A DNA stretch of 64,000 nt from CAVWZH01 sp963765285 (GCA_963765285.1 CAVXVR010000006.1:1-64000), one strand, 5' to 3'; positions 1 through 8,372 are shown, counted from the stretch's first letter. Numbers and translations are program-made. Notes: a model not told the origin generated them from the letters alone.

Positions 1-55
1 GAACCTACAACCCTCCGGTTAACAGCCGGATGCTCTGCCATTGAGCTACTGAGGA
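1..55 (-). tRNA. tRNA-Asn (GTT), 3' end cut by the window
   Basis: Read on the minus strand from 55, a 7-nt acceptor arm, D arm (GCTC...GAGC), a TCCGG/CCGGA anticodon stem with loop CTGTTAA and the start of the T arm are visible. The anticodon GTT (complement of 21-23) gives asparagine. The T loop remainder, acceptor 3' strand and discriminator lie outside the window. Confidence 0.93.
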
Positions 56-558
56 GTGTCGTCGGAAGGCGTCGGAGAAACGCGCTGCCGGGAGCTGCTA
101 CCGAACCATCATATCATTGCGCTCGGGCACTGAGAACCGGCACTGGGGTTCTGCCTGGAACGACTCGCGGGACAAATCCTCGGCGGTTCCATGGCCGAAC
201 AGCCCACCCTTCTCTGGATTGCTATGTAATTGATAAATAAAATCTTAAATAAATTCCCGCCTTCCCCTAAGATGCTCCAAAGAGTTTGACCTCGCCTCGC
301 CAAAGTGTTATAAAAGCTCGTTTTGTGCTGCGTCTGTCGAGGGGGCCCTTTGGGACCTTTTTGTGGAGTCAGCACAACGTTATCCGACGCGGCCAAGCTC
401 AGCAATCCTGTTCAAAGTCTTGCAGTGGAAGCGTGTTCGGAACTCCGGCCATGCGCTCCCCGGCGCTCGAATCTTGAGTGCGCGGGCGAGTTTGTGCGCC
501 GAGAGGTAGTGCCTAAACACGTCGTCATCCTGATTCAGTTGTGATCCGGAGGATCCTT
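56..558. other. Intergenic region upstream of the pyrophosphatase
   Basis: No convincing gene. ORFs here lack ribosome sites and family-like composition. It holds the promoter at 286-314 and, if that promoter is used, a leader of roughly 240 nt. I saw no known riboswitch fold in the leader. Confidence 0.6.
286..314 (+). promoter_or_regulatory. Sigma-70 type promoter for the pyrophosphatase gene
   Basis: TTGACC (286-291), a 17-bp spacer and TATAAA (309-314). It is the only strong match between the tRNA and the start codon at 559, and would give an unusually long leader. Confidence 0.65.
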
Positions 559-3063
559 ATGCGCATCGGGCTCGCGAGTGTTGCGTCCCAAGGGTGCCGT
601 TTTGCCAAGACTCTGGCAGCGACCATCGCGGTTATGGCGCTCGGCGCTTCTTCTGCACTGGCACAGTCCACATCCGAAGCCGGCGGCGAAGCCAGCTTGA
701 AGCTGCCTGACCTTTCCGAGGTGACCTTTCTCGGGATCGATGGCCACCGGCTGTTGCTGGTTGGAATTCTCTTCTGCTTTTTCGGTCTGGGTTTTGGCCT
801 CACGATTTATCTGCGGTTGAAGAACCTGCCGGTGCATCGCGCCATGCGCGAGATTTCTGAGCTGATTTACGAGACCTGCAAAACCTACCTGGTCACGCAA
901 GGCAAGTTTCTGCTGGTCCTGTGGGTATTTATTGCGATTGTGATCGTGCTCTACTTCGGCGTGCTCTCGCCTGTGCCGGGGAAACCGATCGCGCTCACCC
1001 TGCCCATCATTCTTCTCTTCAGCCTGGTGGGCATCGCGGGAAGCTACGGCGTGGCGTGGTTTGGCATTCGGGTGAACACATTCGCCAACTCGCGGACGGC
1101 ATTCGCCAGTTTGCCCGGCAAACCGTATCCCGTTTACCAGATTCCCCTTGAAGCCGGCATGAGCATCGGCATGATGCTGATCAGCGTGGAATTGCTGATC
1201 ATGCTGTTCATTCTTCTGTTTATTCCCGGAGACTATGCCGGGCCGTGTTTCATCGGGTTTGCCATTGGAGAATCGCTGGGCGCGGCCGCGCTGCGCATTG
1301 CGGGCGGAATCTTTACCAAGATTGCGGACATCGGCGCCGACTTGATGAAGATCGTCTTTAAAATCAAAGAAGATGACGCGCGCAACCCCGGTGTGATTGC
1401 CGACTGCACCGGTGACAATGCGGGAGACTCGGTTGGGCCTTCGGCGGACGGATTTGAAACCTACGGGGTAACCGGCGTGGCGCTGATTACCTTCATTCTT
1501 CTCGGGGTGAAAAACCCCACCGTGCAGGTGCAGCTCCTGGTCTGGATTTTCGTCATGCGGGTGATGATGCTGATTGCCAGTGCCTTGTCGTACTTTCTCA
1601 ACGCCGCCATCGCCAAAGCCCGCTACGGTAAGGCCAATGAGATGAATTTCGAAACGCCTCTCACCACTCTGGTGTGGCTCACTTCGATCGTCTCGATCGC
1701 CCTCACCTTCCTGGTTTCGTATTTCATTATTCCCACGCTCGGCCAGGACGACTCCCAGTGGTGGAAACTGGCGGTGATCATTTCGTGCGGAACTTTGGCG
1801 GGGGCGCTCATTCCGGAGTTGGTAAAGTCATTCACCTCCACTGAGTCGCGACATGTGAGAGAAGTCGTCACTTCGGCGGAGGAAGGCGGCGCGTCGCTGG
1901 GTATTCTTTCAGGCTTCGTGGCCGGCAACTTCTCCGGATACTACCTTGGCTTGTCGATGGTGATTCTGATGGCGATCGCCTACTACGTCAGCACCCTGGG
2001 ACTGGCGATGGCGGCGAGTATGCTGGCTCCCGCGGTGTTTGCGTTTGGACTGGTGGCGTTTGGGTTTCTCGGGATGGGACCGGTGACCATTGCGGTCGAT
2101 TCCTATGGCCCTGTCACCGATAACGCGCAGTCGGTTTACGAGCTGTCACTGATCGAGCAGGAGCCGGATGCGGAAGCTGAGGTCAAGAAAGCTTTCAATG
2201 CCCCGTTGAACTTCGAGCGGGCGAAACACCTGCTGGAGGAGAACGATGGGGCCGGCAACACCTTCAAAGCGACCGCAAAGCCTGTGCTCATCGGTACGGC
2301 TGTGGTAGGCGCGACGACCATGATTTTCTCGATCATCATGGCATTGACCCACGGGCTCACGACCGACGTCAACAACCTCTCGTTGCTGCATGCGCCCTTC
2401 TTTCTGGGCCTGATCACCGGCGGCGCGATGATTTACTGGTTCACGGGCGCGTCTACTCAGGCGGTCACGACTGGCGCTTACCGCGCGGTCGAGTTCATCA
2501 AGGCCAACATCAAGCTGGAAGGCGTAACCAAGGCTTCCGTTGAAGACAGTAAGAAGGTCGTCGAGATCTGCACCCGGTATGCCCAGAAGGGTATGTTGAA
2601 CATCTTCATCGCGGTATTTTTTGGCACACTGGCGTTTGCCTTCGTAGAGCCATTCTTTTTCATCGGTTACTTGATTTCGATCGCCATTTTCGGCCTGTAT
2701 CAGGCGATTTTCATGGCCAATACAGGCGCAGCCTGGGACAACGCCAAAAAGATCGTGGAAGTGGAATTGAAACAGAAAGGCACGCCGCTGCACGATGCGA
2801 CGGTTATCGGGGATACCGTGGGTGATCCGTTCAAGGACACTTCCTCTGTCGCCCTGAATCCCGTCATCAAATTCACCACATTGTTCGGTTTGCTCGCGGT
2901 GGAGCTAGCCGTGAAGTTGACATCGGAGAGCGGGAGTGGGCTGACCCACCTGCTTGCACTCGGATTCTTTGCGGTCTCTTTCACCTTTGTGTACCGATCG
3001 TTCTACGGCATGCGGATCGGGTCGGGGCGCGAAATGGTTAAAGCGCAGGCAGCGGGGGATTGA
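559..3063 (+). CDS. hppA: Membrane-bound proton-translocating pyrophosphatase
   Basis: Hydrolyses cytoplasmic pyrophosphate and pumps H+ across the inner membrane. The start is ATG 559 rather than GTG 541 because GGAGG (548-552) lies 6 nt before it; the resulting N terminus is a signal peptide-like stretch ending in SALAQ. Family signatures are present: DIGADL, the EDDARNPGVIAD / GDNAGDS acidic region, and GDTVGDPFKDTS near the C terminus, with many membrane helices. The K+-dependence motif reads GNTFKATAK, with Lys at the position that distinguishes K+-independent H+-PPases from K+-dependent ones, which carry Ala. At 834 residues it is longer than the usual 650-750, the extra being the cleavable-looking N terminus and loops. 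Monocistronic by its own promoter and the following hairpin. Confidence 0.95.
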   Translation: MRIGLASVASQGCRFAKTLAATIAVMALGASSALAQSTSEAGGEASLKLPDLSEVTFLGIDGHRLLLVGILFCFFGLGFGLTIYLRLKNLPVHRAMREISELIYETCKTYLVTQGKFLLVLWVFIAIVIVLYFGVLSPVPGKPIALTLPIILLFSLVGIAGSYGVAWFGIRVNTFANSRTAFASLPGKPYPVYQIPLEAGMSIGMMLISVELLIMLFILLFIPGDYAGPCFIGFAIGESLGAAALRIAGGIFTKIADIGADLMKIVFKIKEDDARNPGVIADCTGDNAGDSVGPSADGFETYGVTGVALITFILLGVKNPTVQVQLLVWIFVMRVMMLIASALSYFLNAAIAKARYGKANEMNFETPLTTLVWLTSIVSIALTFLVSYFIIPTLGQDDSQWWKLAVIISCGTLAGALIPELVKSFTSTESRHVREVVTSAEEGGASLGILSGFVAGNFSGYYLGLSMVILMAIAYYVSTLGLAMAASMLAPAVFAFGLVAFGFLGMGPVTIAVDSYGPVTDNAQSVYELSLIEQEPDAEAEVKKAFNAPLNFERAKHLLEENDGAGNTFKATAKPVLIGTAVVGATTMIFSIIMALTHGLTTDVNNLSLLHAPFFLGLITGGAMIYWFTGASTQAVTTGAYRAVEFIKANIKLEGVTKASVEDSKKVVEICTRYAQKGMLNIFIAVFFGTLAFAFVEPFFFIGYLISIAIFGLYQAIFMANTGAAWDNAKKIVEVELKQKGTPLHDATVIGDTVGDPFKDTSSVALNPVIKFTTLFGLLAVELAVKLTSESGSGLTHLLALGFFAVSFTFVYRSFYGMRIGSGREMVKAQAAGD

Positions 3064-3080
3064 AGACCTTGGTTGAGTCA

Positions 3081-3111
3081 AAACCTCATCCGGCCCTCCG
3101 GATGGCGTTTT
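3081..3111 (+). terminator. Putative intrinsic terminator after hppA
   Basis: Stem CATCCGG (3087-3093) with CCGGATG (3098-3104), 4-nt loop, then GCGTTTT; flanking AAAAC/GTTTT can extend the helix. The T tract is short, so strength is uncertain. Confidence 0.55.
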
Positions 3112-3135
3112 GTTGTGCTGAGCGAGGGAGATTCG

Positions 3136-3804
3136 ATGTTTGTCGGCCATTTTGGGTTTGCTCTTGCCGGCAAGAGAGTCGCCCCAAAAACCTCTCTCGG
3201 GACATTGATCCTTGCGGCGCAATTTCTCGATCTTCTGTGGCCGGTTTTTCTCCTCCTCGGGATCGAACACGTCGAGTTTGCTCCCGGCATCACTCGCGTT
3301 TCTCCGATGAATTTTACCGACTACCCGATTTCTCACAGCCTGCTGATGGCGGTTGCGTGGTCGATGCTAGTTGGGGTGATCTACTACGGCCTGCGGCATG
3401 ATCGGCGCGCCGCGTCGATCGTTGCTGCCCTGGTGCTCAGCCATTGGGTCCTAGATTTCATCGTCCACCGCCCGGATTTGCCGCTGTGGCCCGGCGGCCA
3501 GGCCCGAGTGGGACTCGGGCTCTGGAATTCCTGGCCGGGAGCTCTTTCTGCGGAAGGCGTCGTATTCGGCGCAGGCCTCTGGCTCTACCTTTCGACCACG
3601 CGCCCAAAGGATCGCGTCGGAGTCTACGGATTCTGGGCTTTGATGGTGTTCCTGGTTTTGGGATATTTAGCGTCGCTGTTTGCCGGGGCACCCCCGAGCC
3701 CCAAAGCTCTGGCTTGGGGTGCGTTGACCATGTGGCTTATCGTTCCGTGGGCCTGGTGGGCGGATAAACATCGCGAGTCGAAGGTTAGCCCCGGTCTGCC
3801 CTGA
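3136..3804 (+). CDS. Multi-pass membrane protein, YdjM/DUF457-like (putative metal-dependent hydrolase)
   Basis: 222 residues with about five or six hydrophobic helices. The start ATG 3136 follows GAGGGAG by 5 nt; an in-frame longer ORF lacks this. Early His (MFVGHFGFALAG), an Asp in the second helix (AQFLDLLWP), HSLL and a SHWVLDFIVHRPDLPL stretch resemble the membrane-bound hydrolase family that contains E. coli YdjM; the conserved His/Asp positions suggest metal binding. The assignment is by motif resemblance only. It stands alone between hppA and the convergent haem-protein operon. Confidence 0.6.
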   Translation: MFVGHFGFALAGKRVAPKTSLGTLILAAQFLDLLWPVFLLLGIEHVEFAPGITRVSPMNFTDYPISHSLLMAVAWSMLVGVIYYGLRHDRRAASIVAALVLSHWVLDFIVHRPDLPLWPGGQARVGLGLWNSWPGALSAEGVVFGAGLWLYLSTTRPKDRVGVYGFWALMVFLVLGYLASLFAGAPPSPKALAWGALTMWLIVPWAWWADKHRESKVSPGLP

Positions 3805-3833
3805 GGCGCGATCAGGCAAGAAATGCCTTTGTA

Positions 3834-4280
3834 TCAGCGCACGCTCTCAGTCCACTCACACACGGCATCGCGCTGCTCCTGAGTGGGCCGGGCACTGCGG
3901 TGGATGAGCGCATATTTCCCGTCCGGCATATCACCGTTCGTAACTTGCTCGCAAATTTCTTCCAACTTTTGATCTCTTCTTTTTTCTGTATAAGTGCTCC
4001 ACTCGGAAAAGTTCATCTGCTTGCGGCCCTCATGCACGTCATGGGAGACCATCCAGGAAACCGGCGCCACATAGCTATACCAGGGCCACCGGGTTTGGTT
4101 GGAATGGCAATCGTTGCACGAACCCTGAAGAACGGCTTTGACCTCGCCGGGCACGGATTCCGCGGCGTAGATGGTATGGGAGGGATCCTCGGGAGGGTTG
4201 CGTCTTTCGACCGGGATGAGCTGGATGCCGGCGAGCCCCAGGCACACGGCCAGGACTATTCGTTTTGCCGAGATGCGCAT
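3834..4280 (-). CDS. Haem-binding domain protein (single CxxCH)
   Basis: 148 residues: a short hydrophobic N-terminal helix (export or anchor), then the motif CNDCHSN for covalent haem attachment, followed by the TRWPWYSYVAPVSW region typical of the small periplasmic haem-binding domain family. A conserved Met-containing segment (NGDMPDGKY) could provide the distal ligand. It lies 79 nt downstream of the cytochrome c gene on the same strand and is probably co-transcribed with it and the outer-membrane protein gene. Electron partner unknown. Confidence 0.82.
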   Translation of the reverse strand: MRISAKRIVLAVCLGLAGIQLIPVERRNPPEDPSHTIYAAESVPGEVKAVLQGSCNDCHSNQTRWPWYSYVAPVSWMVSHDVHEGRKQMNFSEWSTYTEKRRDQKLEEICEQVTNGDMPDGKYALIHRSARPTQEQRDAVCEWTESVR

Positions 4281-4359
4281 CGTCAGGACCCAGCAAAGAG
4301 ACAGACTGCGAAAGTAGGCCTCATGAAATTCATGGTCGGGGAGACAGACTGTTTCTTAA

Positions 4360-4749
4360 TTACTCATGCAGGGATTTCACGTAGGCGATTACCTGCCAGA
4401 TCTGCGGATCGCCCAGCTTCGACCACGACGGCATTCCCTTCCGCATATTACCGTTGACCAGCAGCCAGTGGAGATCGCCCTCAGTGGCCTCCTGTTGCAC
4501 CCGCTGGCTTTTTAGCGGCGGACGTTTCTTTGTGCCCTCCGCATTTGCCCCATGGCAATGGGAGCAATGGTCGGCGAACACTCTTCGCCCGGCGGCGACC
4601 GCATCAGGCTGCTCGTGATACGGATTCGTTCTTTCGTGATCGTGGGCCGGCACGCTCTTCAACCACGCGCCGTCCGCCACACCAAAGGCGAGTGTGGCCG
4701 CAACAAGACTGATCAGTGCCGCGATGACCAACATTTTATGCCGGCTCAT
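4360..4749 (-). CDS. Periplasmic c-type cytochrome
   Basis: 129 residues. N-terminal signal/anchor (residues about 5-27), one haem site CSHCHG, and distal-Met region (NMRKGMPSW) followed by a C-terminal helix (WQVIAYVKSLHE), the usual class I/cbb3-type cytochrome c fold. Its ATG overlaps the stop of the upstream outer-membrane protein gene (ATGA, 4746-4749), so the two are translationally coupled. Likely carries electrons in the periplasm; no dedicated oxidase or reductase gene is next to it. Confidence 0.88.
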   Translation of the reverse strand: MSRHKMLVIAALISLVAATLAFGVADGAWLKSVPAHDHERTNPYHEQPDAVAAGRRVFADHCSHCHGANAEGTKKRPPLKSQRVQQEATEGDLHWLLVNGNMRKGMPSWSKLGDPQIWQVIAYVKSLHE

Positions 4750-5606
4750 CGCATCCCTCGAAAGAAACGTCCCAGGAATTGTTCGATCTCGTAGGAAATG
4801 CCGAAGCGGTATAAGCGTGGAATGCTGTAGTCGTTCAAGCCAAATTGGGGAGAAAATGAAAAAGTCATACCGTTAGGGGCTGCCCAATTGATGGTGGGGC
4901 CGAAGTACTGCGAAGTTAGCCGGGTGCCGAAGCTATACCGGTCGCCGAGGCCGCCGTACATTTCGATGCCGGCTTGGAATTTCTCGCCACAGAACGTGCA
5001 GTTGTGTGCACTGGCGGCCAGCTTGAGAGGACGGCTTATAGCCCAGGCATAGCCGAATTCCCATGGGTCGTTGGAAAGATTTTTCTCCGCGATGATGTTT
5101 TCGCTGATGTTCCATCCGCGAAAGTTGCTGCCCAGGATCAGCTTGGTTTCGATCTCCCTTTCTTTATCCTGCCGGGCAATCGCGTTAGGATCGGCAAAGT
5201 CGGGGATACCGTCGTGACCCACAATTTCGCGCAGGGCTTTGTCGGCGCTGGTGTTCTCGAACTCCACATAGATCACGGGATTGATCCAATGCTCGCGAAG
5301 AAGGGGCCGAAAACGGTTCTCCCAGCGATAGCCGGTGAAAATCGTTGAGTCATTGATGGTGGCCTGGCCGTCCAGATAAAACTCCGACGTCCACCAGGCC
5401 TTCACGCCATATTCGAATTCCATGGTCGAACCGAGAAAGCGGTTGGCGCCGGGTGGCTTGCCAACCACATTGAATAGTTCGATGTCGAGATTGCCCGGTT
5501 CTTCCATTTCGTGCGAGTAGGTCACAAAGTAGGGCCGCTCCTGGGCCCGGCTGCGACCGATCAGGATTACCAACATAGAAAGGCAAAGTGCAATGCCACG
5601 GATCAT
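4746..5606 (-). CDS. Outer-membrane beta-barrel-like protein of unknown function
   Basis: 286 residues with a signal peptide ending around SRAQ and alternating aromatic/hydrophobic strands through to the C terminus (RFGISYEIEQFLGRFF), consistent with an outer-membrane barrel. Early text (EMEEPGNLDIELFNVVG) is like proteins annotated as putative outer-membrane or haem-related hypotheticals. First gene of a three-gene operon with cytochrome c and a haem-binding protein. A sigma-70 promoter (5657-5685) and a perfect palindromic operator (5624-5638) lie just upstream, next to a Fur-family gene, suggesting metal-responsive expression. Confidence 0.72.
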   Translation of the reverse strand: MIRGIALCLSMLVILIGRSRAQERPYFVTYSHEMEEPGNLDIELFNVVGKPPGANRFLGSTMEFEYGVKAWWTSEFYLDGQATINDSTIFTGYRWENRFRPLLREHWINPVIYVEFENTSADKALREIVGHDGIPDFADPNAIARQDKEREIETKLILGSNFRGWNISENIIAEKNLSNDPWEFGYAWAISRPLKLAASAHNCTFCGEKFQAGIEMYGGLGDRYSFGTRLTSQYFGPTINWAAPNGMTFSFSPQFGLNDYSIPRLYRFGISYEIEQFLGRFFRGMR

Positions 5607-5623
5607 TCAATCTCTTTCTTATT

Positions 5624-5638
5624 TGCAACTTAGTTGCA
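5624..5638. promoter_or_regulatory. 7-1-7 palindrome, probable Fur-family operator
   Basis: TGCAACT-T-AGTTGCA, a perfect 7-1-7 inverted repeat. That spacing is the one used by Fur/Zur/PerR boxes, though the sequence is not a classical one. It lies between the promoter (5657-5685) and the start codon at 5606, so bound protein would block early transcription. Confidence 0.6.
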
Positions 5639-5656
5639 TCTGATAAGACTAACGTA

Positions 5657-5685
5657 ATCCTAGAGGCTCACCGACGTCTGGTCAA
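5657..5685 (-). promoter_or_regulatory. Sigma-70 promoter of the OMP-cytochrome operon
   Basis: On the minus strand TTGACC (complement of 5680-5685), 17-bp spacer, TAGGAT (complement of 5657-5662). Confidence 0.65.
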
Positions 5686-5744
5686 GATGGCAGGTGCATT
5701 TTCTGTTTCAGGACGCTTGCAACCAGATGCAACAGGCGGGAACG

Positions 5745-6206
5745 TTAGCTTGCAGCCGGGGCCGTGCGGCATTGCGTGCAATATCCGCCGACTTCGAGAC
5801 GCGTGACCACGATGTGAAACCGGCATTCGCGTTGGATCTGTCCCTTGAGCCGGTCGAAAAGATCGCTCTCAAATTCCAGAATCTTGCCGCAGCGCAGGCA
5901 TGCCATGTGGATATGGTCACGCTGGGGCCGTCTTTCGTAGAAGTGTTTTTCTCCCTGCATGTGCATCAGGTCAAGCTCGTCTACAAGCCCATGCCGCTTG
6001 AGCAAGCCGAGAGTTCGATACACGGTGACGCGATCGATGTTGGGATCGAGCCGGCGGGCACGACGCAGGATTTGGCTGGCGTCGAGGTGCTGGGTGGCGG
6101 TTTCGACCACGCTCAAAATCTGGCGCCGCTGCCGGGTCATGCGGATGCCGCGGGACATGAATTCTGCCTGCAGGCGTCCTGGCGCTTCGGTCTGAGGAAG
6201 TGGCAT
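5745..6206 (-). CDS. Fur-family metal-responsive transcription regulator
   Basis: 153 residues from ATG 6206, chosen because GGAGG stands 6 nt upstream; the frame is open further but has no ribosome site. Winged-helix part (RGIRMTRQRRQILSVVE ... DRVTVYRTLGLLKRHGLV) precedes the dimerisation domain with metal-ligand pattern HIHMACLRCGKILEFE and a second CxxC (GGYCTQC), i.e. the structural zinc site. Which metal it senses (Fe, Zn, Mn or peroxide) cannot be told from this. Its neighbours are haem/cytochrome genes behind a 7-1-7 palindrome, and its own -10 abuts a copy of one operator arm, consistent with autoregulation. Confidence 0.9.
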   Translation of the reverse strand: MPLPQTEAPGRLQAEFMSRGIRMTRQRRQILSVVETATQHLDASQILRRARRLDPNIDRVTVYRTLGLLKRHGLVDELDLMHMQGEKHFYERRPQRDHIHMACLRCGKILEFESDLFDRLKGQIQRECRFHIVVTRLEVGGYCTQCRTAPAAS

Positions 6207-6239
6207 GGCTGACCTCCAGTCAGCTTTTTGAAACTGATC

Positions 6240-6275
6240 TGCAACTAGGATAGCAGCTTTGGGGGAAACGAACAA
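6240..6275 (-). promoter_or_regulatory. Promoter of the Fur-family gene with operator half-site
   Basis: Minus strand TTGTTC (complement of 6270-6275), 17 bp, TATCCT (complement of 6247-6252). Directly following the -10 is AGTTGCA (complement of 6240-6246), identical to one arm of the palindrome at 5624-5638; the other arm is degenerate. Confidence 0.5.
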
Positions 6276-6342
6276 AAACCTTCAAAGAACTGTCCTGCTG
6301 ATGCGAGGCAGGCGGCGACCGGGCGGCGGCCGCGAGGAAATT

Positions 6343-6690
6343 CTATCTTGGCCCCTTCATCTTCTCTTTTACGCTATGCGCCAACTTCTCGATTTCTTCT
6401 GACTTCTTCAGCACTTCGAGCGAGAGAACGCCTTCGTTGGTTTTATCGACGTATTCCTTGAGCTCGGTGGCCAGTTGGAACAATTTGTCGGTATCGCGCT
6501 TGAGATCGGCCTGGCGCTGTTGATTTGCCTTCTTTGCCGCCTCCTGCTCGGCTCGAGCGGTTGCCTGGTCCTCAGGAACCGGGGTGCGATCGGGTGGAGG
6601 AACGCCGCGTTGCTGAGCCAACGAGGGCAAAGGGGGCACAGCCAGAATTGAGAACAGAACAGAAGTCCAGAGAAGCGCTCGGGGTCGCAC
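6343..6690 (-). CDS. Secreted protein of unknown function
   Basis: 115 residues. Signal peptide (about residues 1-25, ending SLAQ), a Pro-rich linker, then a highly charged helical segment (AEQEAAKKANQQRQADLKRD...) likely a coiled coil, ending in a second helix. I know similar short periplasmic hypotheticals from Acidobacteriota but no function. It stands alone between the Fur-family gene and rho's terminator. Confidence 0.7.
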   Translation of the reverse strand: MRPRALLWTSVLFSILAVPPLPSLAQQRGVPPPDRTPVPEDQATARAEQEAAKKANQQRQADLKRDTDKLFQLATELKEYVDKTNEGVLSLEVLKKSEEIEKLAHSVKEKMKGPR

Positions 6691-6740
6691 GGTTCACCTC
6701 GAAGAAATTATATGGTTGCGGCCGCACGAGAATAGCAAAG

Positions 6741-6766
6741 AAAAAGGGCACGGAAAATCCGTGCCC
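6741..6766 (-). terminator. Intrinsic terminator of rho
   Basis: Read on the minus strand: GGGCACGG (complement of 6759-6766), 5-nt loop, CCGTGCCC (complement of 6746-6753), then TTTTT (complement of 6741-6745). A perfect 8-bp GC-rich stem with a U tract. Confidence 0.9.
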
Positions 6767-6794
6767 TCTTCGTCAGAAAAGCGAAAATGCTAGC

Positions 6795-8045
6795 TTACAG
6801 TGAACTCATATTGGCCAGGAACTCGCCATTCGACTTCGCCTTGCTCAGCTTATCGATCAGCAGTTCCATGGCCTCCACCGGCGAAAGAGGGTTCAAGACG
6901 CGGCGCAGCACCCAGATGCGCTGCAAATCTTCTTTCGGAATCAGCAACTCCTCTTTTCGGGTGCCGGAGCGCTGGATATCGATCGCCGGGAACACACGCT
7001 TGTCGACCAGCTTGCGCTCCAGAATGATTTCCATGTTGCCGGTGCCTTTGAACTCTTCAAAGATCACATCGTCCATGCGCGAACCGGTATCGATCAGCGC
7101 GGTGGCAATGATGGTCAGAGAGCCGCCCTCTTCAATATTGCGGGCTGCGCCAAAGAACCGCTTCGGGCGCTGCAGGGCGTTCGAATCCACGCCGCCGGAA
7201 AGCACTTTGCCCGAGGGCGGAACGATGGTGTTATAGGCACGGGCCAGACGGGTGACGGAGTCCAAGAGAATGACCACGTCGCGCTTATGTTCCACCAGGC
7301 GCTTGGCTTTCTCAATCACCATTTCCGCGACCTGTACGTGGCGGGCCGCCGGCTCGTCGAAGGTCGAAGAGATCACTTCGCCCTTGACCGAGCGCTGCAT
7401 ATCAGTGACTTCTTCAGGACGCTCGTCGATCAGCAAAACGATTAGCACGACTTCCGGATGGTTCGTGGTAATGGAGTTGGCGACGTTCTGCAACAGCATC
7501 GTCTTGCCGGCGCGCGGCGGCGAAACGATCAGGCCGCGCTGCCCTTTCCCGATGGGAGTCAGAAGGTCCATGACGCGGGCGCTGGAATTTTCCCGGGTGG
7601 TCTCGAGTTTGATCCGCTCCTGCGGATAAAGCGGCGTCAGGTTGTCGAACAGAATCTTATTGCGCGCTTCGTCGGGCGATTCGAAATTGACCGCCTCAAT
7701 CTTTACCAGCGCGAAGTACTTCTCGCCTTCATGCGGCGGCCGTACCTGGCCGCTGATGGTGTCACCGGTCTTCAGATCGAACTTGCGAATCTGCGAGGGC
7801 GAAACGTAGATATCGTCGGGGCCGGGCAAGTAGTTGTAGTCAGGCGAGCGGAGAAAGCCGTAGCCGTCGGGAAGAATTTCCAACACACCTTCGGCGAAGA
7901 TATGGCCTTCCTTTTCACTCTGCGCCTGCAGGATCTTGAAGATCAGATCTTGCTTGCGCAGTCCGCTGGCCCCGGGCAGATCCAGAGATCGGGCGATCTT
8001 GGTCAGCTCGGTAATATTTTTTTCTTTGAGTTCTGCAATGGTCAT
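6795..8045 (-). CDS. rho: Transcription termination factor Rho
   Basis: 416 residues from ATG 8045 (a TTG sits one codon earlier). Order: N-terminal helical domain (IAELKEKNITELTKIARSL), cold-shock-like RNA-binding domain (GVLEILPDGYGFLRSP, with NYLPGPDDIYVS), then the RecA-type ATPase with Walker A (SPPRAGKTMLL), Walker B (VVLIVLLIDERPEEV), Q-loop/R-loop region (DSVTRLARAYN, PSGKVLSGGVD) and C-terminal arginine-rich end. Length is typical. Preceded by rpoZ on the same strand, 81 nt away, and closed by its own intrinsic terminator. Confidence 0.98.
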   Translation of the reverse strand: MTIAELKEKNITELTKIARSLDLPGASGLRKQDLIFKILQAQSEKEGHIFAEGVLEILPDGYGFLRSPDYNYLPGPDDIYVSPSQIRKFDLKTGDTISGQVRPPHEGEKYFALVKIEAVNFESPDEARNKILFDNLTPLYPQERIKLETTRENSSARVMDLLTPIGKGQRGLIVSPPRAGKTMLLQNVANSITTNHPEVVLIVLLIDERPEEVTDMQRSVKGEVISSTFDEPAARHVQVAEMVIEKAKRLVEHKRDVVILLDSVTRLARAYNTIVPPSGKVLSGGVDSNALQRPKRFFGAARNIEEGGSLTIIATALIDTGSRMDDVIFEEFKGTGNMEIILERKLVDKRVFPAIDIQRSGTRKEELLIPKEDLQRIWVLRRVLNPLSPVEAMELLIDKLSKAKSNGEFLANMSSL

Positions 8046-8126
8046 CAATTCACCTGCGAGGAGATTTTTTCAAGGGGGGTGCGCGAAAGAGAAGAATCCA
8101 ACTGCGGGGCAAGTGGCGGGACTGGG

Positions 8127-8345
8127 TTAAGCAGCCCGCCTCTGCGCCTCAGAAAAATGTTCCGGTTCCGCCAGAACCGACTGCCGCTCTGAGCTTGCAA
8201 TCCGCTCCAGAACCTCGTTCATCGTTTCCTGGATTCTGGTATTAGGCTTGTGAAACTTACGGGTAGCCTTGGAGGCAAGCTGGCAAAGCATATACCGGTT
8301 CCGCAGAGTATGTAAAGCATCAAAAACGCGATCTGAACGCTTCAT
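8127..8345 (-). CDS. rpoZ: DNA-directed RNA polymerase subunit omega
   Basis: 72 residues from ATG 8345, which follows AAGGAG (10-nt spacing); the longer ORF upstream has no ribosome site. MKRSDRVFDALHTLRNRY, then LASKATRKFHKPNTRIQ matches the omega N-terminal helices found in Acidobacteriota and other non-proteobacterial omegas. The C-terminal tail is divergent. Omega promotes assembly and folding of the beta' subunit. Lies upstream of rho in the same direction, likely one transcript. Confidence 0.8.
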   Translation of the reverse strand: MKRSDRVFDALHTLRNRYMLCQLASKATRKFHKPNTRIQETMNEVLERIASSERQSVLAEPEHFSEAQRRAA

Positions 8346-8372
8346 TTTGGTCTTTCTCCTTGCCCCGGCTGG

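Noticed and set aside
109..405. Minus-strand ORF of 98 codons and two short plus-strand ORFs upstream of hppA
   Set aside because: No ribosome site, no recognisable family pattern, and they overlap each other and the promoter and leader region.
541..558. GTG start of the pyrophosphatase
   Set aside because: The GGAGG lies inside this extension and is correctly spaced only for ATG 559.
3350..3384. Possible terminator between secreted protein and CDGSH genes near 33350-33384
   Set aside because: GGAAGG/CCTTCC pairing is short with a long loop; note the coordinates of the sequence considered are 33350-33384.
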